A stretch of DNA of 48,965 nt from Bordetella parapertussis. Lineage in GTDB: Bacteria; Pseudomonadota; Gammaproteobacteria; Burkholderiales; Burkholderiaceae_B. Shown here piece by piece: positions 42,511 through 48,965 of this stretch (position 1 is its first letter; each line of letters opens with the position of its first letter). Position numbers and translations under genes: made by a program. Under the pieces are notes generated by a model. The model made no database searches and was not told the DNA's origin. It worked only from the letters and a program-made list of their open reading frames with translations. The stretch spans positions 1 to 48,965 of the forward strand of contig CAMDEF010000028.1 of the NCBI GenBank assembly GCA_945895265.1. Direction: 5' to 3'.

Positions 42511-43704
42511 TTAGCAGCGCTCAAAAATCCCAGCAGCGCCCATGCCTGTTCCCACGCACATGGTCACCATGCTGTATTTCAAATGACGGCGGTGCAAGGC
42601 ATGAACCGCCGTCGCGCTACGAATCGCACCGGTGGCACCTAAGGGGTGCCCAAGCGCGATTGCCCCGCCTAGTGGGTTCACTTTGGCGGGATCAAGATGT
42701 AACTCTTGCATCACAGCCACCGCTTGGGCCGCAAAGGCTTCATTCAGTTCGATCCAATCAATGGACTCTTGCTTTAAACCCGCTAAGCGCAAGGCGGCTG
42801 GGATTGCCTCTTTGGGGCCAATGCCCATGATCTCTGGCGCTACCCCTTTGATCGCAAAGCTGACAAACCGCGCTAGTGGGATTAAGTTAAATTGCTTCAA
42901 AGCCTTTTCGCTCACGATCAACAGGGCGCCTGCCCCATCTGAGGTCTGCGAACTATTGCCTGCGGTCACGCTGCCTTTAGCGGCAAACACTGCGCGTAAC
43001 TTTGCTAAACCCTCAAGGGACGTATCAGCGCGCGGGCCTTCGTCCTGGGTAAACGACTGCCAAGACACATCGACCTCGCCGCGTGCGAGATTCATTTTGC
43101 GTTGTGCAACTTGCACCGCAAAGGTCTCAGTGCTGAACTCGCCGGCCGCTTGCGCCGCCAAGGCTTTTTGATGTGAGGCCAGTGCGAACGCATCTTGCAC
43201 CTCGCGACTGACTTTCCATTGTTGGGCAACCTTTTCAGCGGTTAACCCCATGCCGTAGGCAATGCCAATATTTTCATCTTTAAAAATATCAGGCGATAAG
43301 GACGGGGTGTTGCCGCTCATAGGTACCATGCTCATCGACTCGACACCGCCCGCAATCATGATGTCTGCTTCGCCGACACGGATTCGATCGGCGGCCATTG
43401 CAATGGCGTTAAGCCCCGAAGAACAAAACCGATTGACCGTGATGCCGCCCACGGTATTGGGCAAACCTGCCAAGAGCAGCGCAATACGCGCGACATTCAA
43501 GCCTTGCTGCGCCTCAGGCATGGCGCAACCGACAATCACATCTTCAATGGCGCTTGGATCTAAGCTTGGCGCCTGCGTGAGCAAATGTTTAAGCGTTTGA
43601 GCAAACAGGTCATCAGGTCGTGTGGTGCGCAACGCGCCGCGACCAGACTTGCCAACCGGGGCACGGGTTGCCGCGACGATGTAGGCCTCTTGAAGAGCTT
43701 TCAT
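42511..43704 (-). CDS. fadA: Acetyl-CoA acyltransferase (thiolase) of beta-oxidation
   Basis: Thiolase, 397 residues, performing the last step of beta-oxidation (thiolytic release of acetyl-CoA). Nucleophilic Cys94 in NRFCSSGLNAIAMAADRI, the catalytic His in GGAIALGHPLGATGA and the second Cys in TMCVGTGMGAAGIFE near the C-terminus are all present, as is VGCAMPEAQQGLNVAR. AAAGGA precedes the ATG. It is the last gene of a leftward four-gene set (regulator, dehydrogenase, hydratase/dehydrogenase, thiolase). Degradative rather than biosynthetic thiolase is inferred from the operon. Confidence 0.95.
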   Translation of the reverse strand: MKALQEAYIVAATRAPVGKSGRGALRTTRPDDLFAQTLKHLLTQAPSLDPSAIEDVIVGCAMPEAQQGLNVARIALLLAGLPNTVGGITVNRFCSSGLNAIAMAADRIRVGEADIMIAGGVESMSMVPMSGNTPSLSPDIFKDENIGIAYGMGLTAEKVAQQWKVSREVQDAFALASHQKALAAQAAGEFSTETFAVQVAQRKMNLARGEVDVSWQSFTQDEGPRADTSLEGLAKLRAVFAAKGSVTAGNSSQTSDGAGALLIVSEKALKQFNLIPLARFVSFAIKGVAPEIMGIGPKEAIPAALRLAGLKQESIDWIELNEAFAAQAVAVMQELHLDPAKVNPLGGAIALGHPLGATGAIRSATAVHALHRRHLKYSMVTMCVGTGMGAAGIFERC

Positions 43705-43793
43705 AAACAGTATCCTTTCTCGAATATTTCAGGCCTTGGCCGAACATCTGCTTTTGCAACTGTTACGGCACCTAGGTCAGTGACTATTTTTTA

Positions 43794-46250
43794 CTAATTG
43801 CGTACAGGCTTGCCGTCTTGCAACAGGCCCATCACGCGCTCGATTGATTTTGGATGTGCGATCAGTTCGATGAACGCTTTGCGTTCAAGCTTAAGCAACC
43901 ACTCTTCAGTCACTAGTGTGCCCGCCTCAACATCGCCACCCGTGATGATGTCGATGATTTTTTTTGCAATGAAACAATCATGCTCTGAAATAAATCCGCC
44001 ATCGCGCATGTTGACTAACTGCCCCATCACGGTCGCGGCCACTGACCGACCCGCCACGGCGATCGGAGCTTGAACGGGGGGTCGGTAGCCTGCGTAGTGC
44101 ATGGCCTTGACTTGCGCCTGAGCCTGCGCCAACAACTCGTACACATTGGCCACGATAATGTCCTCTGGCCTGAGGTAATCCATCTTCAAGGCCTCAGGCG
44201 CCGAGCCAGAGACTTTTGCCATCGCCGCATTTTCAAACGAAGCGGTAATCACATTCAAAAAGTTTGCTGCTTGGGGCGCCTGCCCGATTTTTTCAATACT
44301 ACGCGCAGCCCTGATCGCAGCTTCTTTCAGACCGCCACCGGCGGGCAGTAACCCCACACCAATTTCTACGAGCCCAATGTAACTCTCGATCGTGGCAACA
44401 CGTCTTGCTGCTTGCAATACCAACTCGCAGCCGCCCCCCAGTGCAATCCCAGATACTGCGCAAACCACGGGCACTTGCGCATACTTCACGCGCATCATCG
44501 TGTCTTGGAACAATTGAACAAAAGGCTCGACCCCTTGCGGACCACCTTTCATCACCAGCGGCATGGCCGCCTCTAAATTGGCCCCAGCCGAAAATGGGCC
44601 ACTTGGTACGCCCGACTGCAGCGAGCTGGTCTGCCAGATGACGACGCCAGCGTATTGATTTTCAGCCAGATCAATAGCTTGCTGAATCCCGTTCAAAACG
44701 TCTGAACTGAAGGTGTTCATCTTTGAGCGAAACGACACTACCAACACTTCAGGTTGTGCGGCATCGACCCATGCACGTAAGTCAGTATTTTCAAAAATAG
44801 TTTGACCTGCTTTGCGTGGATCGGGCGAACCGTCTCCTAGCAAGGGGGCTCTGAACACTTGTTTTTGATAGACCGGCAAGTTTGAGCGCGGCAAATAGGT
44901 TTTTTGTTTTGCCGACCAAGAACCCTCTGGCGTATGAACGGCTTGGCGCTGTGCCACCGGGCCTGCAAAGACCCATTCTGGCAAGGGCGCTGTACTCAAG
45001 GCCTTGCCCTGCTCGATATCCTCTTTAACCCAGTGCGCGACTTGCGACCAGCCAGCATCTTGCCAGTCTTCAAAGGGGCCGCGCGTCCAGCCGTAACCCC
45101 AGCGCATGGCAAAATCAATTTCGCGTGCTGAATCCGCAATAGACTCTAGATGCACGGCAATATAGTGAAAAATATCGCGAAAAATAGCCCATAAAAACTG
45201 TGCCTGCGGGTCATCGGTTTCACGCAATAAGGCGAAACGCTCGGCCACCGGTTTTTTGAGTATCCGATCAACCAGTGGCGCAATCGTTGCTGTAGAAGGC
45301 TCATACTCTTTGGTAACTGGATTGAGCACCAAGACGGCTTTGCCTTCTTTTTTAAAGAAACCCGCCTTGGTCTTTTGGCCTAAGCGGCCTAACGAAATTA
45401 AAGACGCAAGAACGTCGGGCACCTTAAACAACGCAGCAAAGGGATCTTGCTTCAGGCCATTTTCCATGGTGCGAATCACATTGGCCAAGGTATCTAGCCC
45501 GACCACATCGCTGGTGCGAAAGGTGGCTGACTTGGCGCGGCCAAGCTTGCTGCCTGTCAGTGCATCCACCACATCAAAACCTAACTTGTATTTTTCAGCC
45601 TCGGCAAAGACTGCCAAAATTGCAAACACACCAACCCGATTGCCAACAAAATTAGGCGTATCTTTCGCGCGCACGACCCCCTTGCCCATGGTCGAAGTCA
45701 TAAAGGTTTCGAGCTGATCCAGAATCAAGGGATCAGTCGCCGGCAATGGGATTAATTCAAGCAAGTGCATGTAGCGCGGCGGGTTAAAAAAGTGCACGCC
45801 ACAAAAGCGTTTTTTCAGATCACCTGAGAAACCCGTCGACAATTCAGTAATGGATAAACCTGAGGTATTGGTTGCAAAAATCGTATGCGCAGCAATGTGT
45901 GGCGCCACCTTTTCATACAGCACGTGCTTCCAGTCTAAGCGCTCGGCGATGGCCTCAATCACCAAATCGCACTCGGCTAAACGCGCGAGGTCATCTTCGT
46001 AATTAGCAGCCTGAATCAAATCGGCGTTACCAGAAACGGTCAGAGGCGCAGGGCTTAATTTTTTTAAATTGTCGATCGCCTTAAGCGCAATCGCATTGTT
46101 GTGTTGCGGCTTGCCCTCTTTTGTCAAAGGGGCTGCCAAATCAAACAAAATCACAGGCACGCCCACATTGACGCAATGGGCGGCGATTTGCGCCCCCATG
46201 ACCCCGGCGCCTAAAACTGCCACTTTACGTATTGGTCGATTCACTTGCAT
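43794..46250 (-). CDS. Fused 3-hydroxyacyl-CoA dehydrogenase / enoyl-CoA hydratase
   Basis: Bifunctional beta-oxidation enzyme, 818 residues. The dehydrogenase part comes first: VAVLGAGVMGAQIAAHCVN at about 11-29, then EAIAERLDWKHVLYEKVAPH, TNTSGLSITELS, HFFNPPRYMHLLELIP and the DTPNFVGNRVGVFA hinge. The hydratase part, about 495-720, has AVSGIALGGGCELVLQAARRV and IGLVEIGVGLLPAGGGLKE with the catalytic Glu. This order (FadN-like) is the reverse of E. coli FadB. The ATG at 46250 is chosen because AGGA then has an 8-base spacing; the ATG at 46259 is too close to it. Confidence 0.94.
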   Translation of the reverse strand: MQVNRPIRKVAVLGAGVMGAQIAAHCVNVGVPVILFDLAAPLTKEGKPQHNNAIALKAIDNLKKLSPAPLTVSGNADLIQAANYEDDLARLAECDLVIEAIAERLDWKHVLYEKVAPHIAAHTIFATNTSGLSITELSTGFSGDLKKRFCGVHFFNPPRYMHLLELIPLPATDPLILDQLETFMTSTMGKGVVRAKDTPNFVGNRVGVFAILAVFAEAEKYKLGFDVVDALTGSKLGRAKSATFRTSDVVGLDTLANVIRTMENGLKQDPFAALFKVPDVLASLISLGRLGQKTKAGFFKKEGKAVLVLNPVTKEYEPSTATIAPLVDRILKKPVAERFALLRETDDPQAQFLWAIFRDIFHYIAVHLESIADSAREIDFAMRWGYGWTRGPFEDWQDAGWSQVAHWVKEDIEQGKALSTAPLPEWVFAGPVAQRQAVHTPEGSWSAKQKTYLPRSNLPVYQKQVFRAPLLGDGSPDPRKAGQTIFENTDLRAWVDAAQPEVLVVSFRSKMNTFSSDVLNGIQQAIDLAENQYAGVVIWQTSSLQSGVPSGPFSAGANLEAAMPLVMKGGPQGVEPFVQLFQDTMMRVKYAQVPVVCAVSGIALGGGCELVLQAARRVATIESYIGLVEIGVGLLPAGGGLKEAAIRAARSIEKIGQAPQAANFLNVITASFENAAMAKVSGSAPEALKMDYLRPEDIIVANVYELLAQAQAQVKAMHYAGYRPPVQAPIAVAGRSVAATVMGQLVNMRDGGFISEHDCFIAKKIIDIITGGDVEAGTLVTEEWLLKLERKAFIELIAHPKSIERVMGLLQDGKPVRN

Positions 46251-46368
46251 GGATAACATCCTTTTTGCTGCATGAGTGTATTAAGTTCAAGGGCTCATCA
46301 CTGCAATGTCCCGGCTGAGCTCCGTCGTTTAGATAGATCAAATGTACTAATTCATGACATTGACTTGG

Positions 46369-48162
46369 TTAAAACAGCGCGGCATCCAAGCTCATCAGCG
46401 TTGCCTCACCCGAACGCGCCAACTGCGCTTGATAGGCAGCTTCGGGCAGCAACCGCGCAAAATAAAAACGTGCTGTCGCTAACTTAGCCTCATAAAATGT
46501 ATCGCCACTTTTTTTGTTTGCAAGCGCCACTTTCGCCATACGTGCAAACAAATAGGCGTAAACAAGATGACCCAAGACGCGCAAATACGGCACGGCAGCG
46601 GCACCGACTTCGTTATGGTTAAACATCGCCTTGACACCAATTTCTTTAGTTAACTTTTCGGCTTGCTTGGCCAACTCTGCGAGCGGATCGATGAACTCTG
46701 CCATCTCTTTGCGTACGCCTTCAGCTTCTATAAAAGCCTCAATCATTTTGCCAAATTTTTTGAGCTTCACTCCCACATCCGACAAGACCTTGCGACCTAA
46801 CAAATCGAGTGACTGAATGGTGTTGGTACCTTCGTAAATCATGTTGATACGCGAGTCGCGCACAAATTGTTCCATCCCCCAGTCGGCGATATAGCCGTGC
46901 CCACCAAACACTTGCAAGCCCTCGTTGGTGGCTTCAAAGGCATTGTCGGTGATAAAGGCCTTGACGATTGGGGTCAACAAAGTCACTAAGTCGCCGTGAG
47001 CCGCGCGCTCGTCTGAATCGGGATGGTTTTGCTCGATATCAATCATCAAGGCAATCCAATAGGCAAAGGCCCGTGCGCCCTCGGCATAGGCGCGCTGCGT
47101 CAAGAGCATTCGACGTACATCTGGATGCACAATGATTGGGTCTGCCACTTTATCGGGGGCCTGGGCACCTTTCAGACTACGCATTTGCAAACGCTCTTTT
47201 GCATAAGCAGCTGAGTTTTGGTACGCAACCTCTGTTAAGCCAACGCTTTGCATACCAACACCTAGGCGTGCGGCGTTCATCATGATGAACATTGCACGCA
47301 GGCCCCTGTGTGGCTCACCCACCAAGGTGCCACGTGCACCATCAAAGTTCATCACGCAAGTGGCGTTACCGTGAATGCCCATTTTGTCTTCAAGCGAACC
47401 GCAACTTAGTGCGTTTTTATTTTTGTCATGGATCTCGCCTGCAGCACTGGGCAAATACTTTGGCACCACAAAGAGCGAAATCCCTTTTGTGCCAGCAGGC
47501 GCATCGGGCAAGCGCGCCAACACAAGATGGATAATGTTTTTGCCTAAGTCATGCTCGCCACTTGAAATAAATATTTTGGTACCGGTGATGGCATAGCTAC
47601 CGTCGGCTTGCGGCTCGGCTTTAGTTTTGAGTATGCCGAGATCGGTACCGCATTGCGGCTCAGTCAGGCACATGGTGCCAAGCCACTCGCCTGAGACTAG
47701 TTTTTCTAGGTACAACGCTTTTTGTTCTGCTGTGCCATGGGCTTGCAAACACTCGTAGGCGCCATGAGAGAGCCCGGGGTACATGGTCCACGCCTGATTC
47801 GCCGAATTCAGCATTTCGTAGAGTGCAGTATTTAAGAGCACCGGCAACCCCTGACCGCCGTGCTCGGGGCTGCACGCCAACGAGGGCCACCCTGCCTGAA
47901 CATACTGCTCGTATGCTTGCTTAAACCCATCGGGCGTCGTCACAGTTGCGTCTGGATGACGTGTGCAGCCTTGCCTGTCGCCGCTTTGGTTCAGAGGTTG
48001 CACCACCTCTTTTGCGAACTTGGCGGCCTGCTCAAGGATTTGATTGATCGTATCTTGATCAATGTCGTGGTGCACGGGTAATGACTTAAAGACGTCGGTG
48101 ACGCCCAAAACCTCGTGCATGACAAACTGCATATCTCGTAGTGGTGCGGTGTAACTAGGCAC
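46369..48162 (-). CDS. Acyl-CoA dehydrogenase with C-terminal extension
   Basis: FAD-dependent acyl-CoA dehydrogenase catalysing the first step of beta-oxidation, 597 residues. The central domain has MCLTEPQCGTDLGILKTKAE (FAD contact), ITGTKIFISSGEHDLG and KNIIHLVLARLPDAPAGTKG; helical domain with NAFEATNEGLQVFGGHGYI and the C-terminal YEGTNTIQSLDLLGRKVL. The extra C-terminal domain of about 130 residues is characteristic of the FadE5/long-chain group. It starts with GTG at 48162 (AGGAG 6 bases upstream) inside the end of the TetR gene, overlapping it by 8 bases. A 110-base gap separates it from the next gene. Confidence 0.95.
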   Translation of the reverse strand: MPSYTAPLRDMQFVMHEVLGVTDVFKSLPVHHDIDQDTINQILEQAAKFAKEVVQPLNQSGDRQGCTRHPDATVTTPDGFKQAYEQYVQAGWPSLACSPEHGGQGLPVLLNTALYEMLNSANQAWTMYPGLSHGAYECLQAHGTAEQKALYLEKLVSGEWLGTMCLTEPQCGTDLGILKTKAEPQADGSYAITGTKIFISSGEHDLGKNIIHLVLARLPDAPAGTKGISLFVVPKYLPSAAGEIHDKNKNALSCGSLEDKMGIHGNATCVMNFDGARGTLVGEPHRGLRAMFIMMNAARLGVGMQSVGLTEVAYQNSAAYAKERLQMRSLKGAQAPDKVADPIIVHPDVRRMLLTQRAYAEGARAFAYWIALMIDIEQNHPDSDERAAHGDLVTLLTPIVKAFITDNAFEATNEGLQVFGGHGYIADWGMEQFVRDSRINMIYEGTNTIQSLDLLGRKVLSDVGVKLKKFGKMIEAFIEAEGVRKEMAEFIDPLAELAKQAEKLTKEIGVKAMFNHNEVGAAAVPYLRVLGHLVYAYLFARMAKVALANKKSGDTFYEAKLATARFYFARLLPEAAYQAQLARSGEATLMSLDAALF

Positions 48163-48799
48163 GAAGACTCCTGTTTTGATCTATGGTCTGTTGGATCGAT
48201 TGCGCTGCAATGTCAACGCTTCGAGACATTTGTAAAAACCTTGCGTCGTGATGCAGCCCTTGGACATAGCTGTAAATTTGAAACAGCATCGCCTCGGGCG
48301 CACAGTCTTTTTTAAGATCACCGACTTCAACGGCCTGCTCAATTGCACGTTTGAGCGCGGCGCGCCAAGTTTGCACACTGCGCACCAGTTCATCACGCAC
48401 GGGGCCCGGTCGGTCATCAAACTCAACGGCGCCCGAGATAAAAATGCAGCCGGCGCTAAGTTCTTGGATGCTCGTCTGCATCCAAAGATTAATCATCTTT
48501 TGCAAGCGCGCAAGCCCTTTGGGCTCTTGAAGCGCAGGTTGAAATACCTGGGCTTCAAAACGACGGTAGTACTCTCGTACGACCGCGAGCTGAAGTTCTT
48601 CGCGCGAGCCGAAATGGGCGAACACACCACTTTTGCTCATGGCGAGTGCTTCTGCCAACAGGCCTACGGTTAAGCCCTCGAGACCCTGATGGCTTGCGAT
48701 TTTTAAGGCTTGATCGACAATCACTGCCTTGGTCAGCGCACCCTTTGACCGCGCCGGTACGACGGACTGAGCAGCGGTCATACTAGTAAGATCGGTCAT
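48155..48799 (-). CDS. TetR family transcriptional regulator of the beta-oxidation genes
   Basis: TetR-type repressor, about 214 residues from the ATG at 48799 (a TTG at 48835 is also in frame; neither has a good ribosome site). DNA-binding helix-turn-helix LTVGLLAEALAMSKSGVFAHFGSREEL near residues 42-68, followed by the ligand domain with LQKMINLWM and CIFISGAVEFDDRPGPVRDEL, the YcdC/TetR_C-like layout. The stop codon lies inside the acyl-CoA dehydrogenase gene, so both are translated from one message. By analogy with other FadR/PsrA-type TetR repressors it probably senses acyl-CoA. Its promoter region holds a long 8-bp repeat array. Confidence 0.93.
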   Translation of the reverse strand: MTDLTSMTAAQSVVPARSKGALTKAVIVDQALKIASHQGLEGLTVGLLAEALAMSKSGVFAHFGSREELQLAVVREYYRRFEAQVFQPALQEPKGLARLQKMINLWMQTSIQELSAGCIFISGAVEFDDRPGPVRDELVRSVQTWRAALKRAIEQAVEVGDLKKDCAPEAMLFQIYSYVQGLHHDARFLQMSRSVDIAAQSIQQTIDQNRSLRA

Positions 48800-48846
48800 G
48801 GAGGTCTGAGTCAAAACGATCACCCGTGAAGTCAATCAAAAAATTG

Positions 48847-48965
48847 AATTTCAAGATTTCAAGATTTCAAGATTTCAAGATTTCAAGATTTCAAGATTTC
48901 AAGATTTCAAGATTTCAAGATTTCAAGATTTCAAGATTTCAAGATTTCAAGATTTCAAGATTTCA
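48847..48965. repeat. Octanucleotide tandem repeat GATTTCAA, about 14 copies
   Basis: From 48855 to the window edge the 8-bp unit GATTTCAA is repeated without a single change, with one diverged copy at 48847-48854. It runs off the end, so the copy number is a minimum. It lies directly upstream of the TetR gene on the minus strand. Confidence 0.97.

Noticed and set aside
48847..48965. Octamer array read as an origin with iterons or as a CRISPR
   Set aside because: Units are contiguous with no spacers, and no DnaA boxes or replication gene are nearby; a simple microsatellite explains it.

Overview
The window looks like a chromosomal segment of a betaproteobacterium, most likely Burkholderiales close to the Alcaligenaceae. 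The main reason is the abundance of Bug/TctC-type periplasmic solute receptors: four separate ones, none with its TctAB membrane partners. Many catabolic enzymes and mixed uptake systems (TRAP, polar amino acid ABC, MFS) point the same way. The genus cannot be fixed by eye. No phage, insertion sequence, rRNA or CRISPR array was seen.

Layout. 1-3.6 kb: a Bug receptor, a carboxymuconolactone-decarboxylase-like protein and a secreted alpha/beta-hydrolase-domain protein in one direction, with a possible divergent regulator leaving the left edge. 3.7-8.0 kb: a TRAP transporter (receptor, strong intra-operon terminator, small and large permease) plus a RidA-family protein. 8.1-11.3 kb: a Baeyer-Villiger type flavin monooxygenase and a 458-residue protein I do not recognise. 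11.3-17.6 kb: a decayed M23 peptidase fragment, an EamA exporter, a hydroxyisobutyrate-dehydrogenase-like enzyme, a complete polar amino acid ABC transporter and a Bug receptor. 17.6-25.3 kb: TrhO, a periplasmic catalase-like haem protein, a TauD-type dioxygenase with a TauE-type exporter, a split transketolase with an SDR, a glutathione transferase and an NTF2-like secreted protein. 25.5-26.0 kb: two tandem paralogous small coiled-coil membrane proteins.

26.0-39.2 kb is a catabolic block. It has two SMP-30/gluconolactonase-like proteins, two paralogous GMC oxidoreductases separated by the ruins of a liv (branched-chain amino acid ABC) operon, and an MFS carrier. It also has an alpha/beta hydrolase, an HpcH/HpaI aldolase, a second TauD-type dioxygenase, two Bug receptors and an MHS-family symporter. 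The set suggests uptake and oxidation of alcohols, lactones or organic acids, but no single pathway can be read from it.

The most unusual stretch is 40.1-41.6 kb. Three tandem short genes on the minus strand, missed by usual length cut-offs, encode peptides of 42, 50 and 44 residues. Their 24-residue leaders are nearly identical and match the double-glycine secretion-leader consensus. Their C-terminal parts are completely different from one another and carry 1, 3 and 2 cysteines. A good sigma-70 promoter precedes the first gene, the cassettes share upstream sequence, and a roughly 65-bp imperfect direct repeat flanks the set next to a tRNA-Lys gene. This looks like a small family of bacteriocin or RiPP-like precursors whose export or maturation genes are not in the window.

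41.8-48.8 kb: an outer-membrane beta-barrel protein, then a fatty-acid beta-oxidation operon read leftward (TetR regulator, acyl-CoA dehydrogenase, fused hydratase/3-hydroxyacyl-CoA dehydrogenase, thiolase). The window ends in about 14 perfect copies of an 8-bp repeat directly upstream of the TetR gene.
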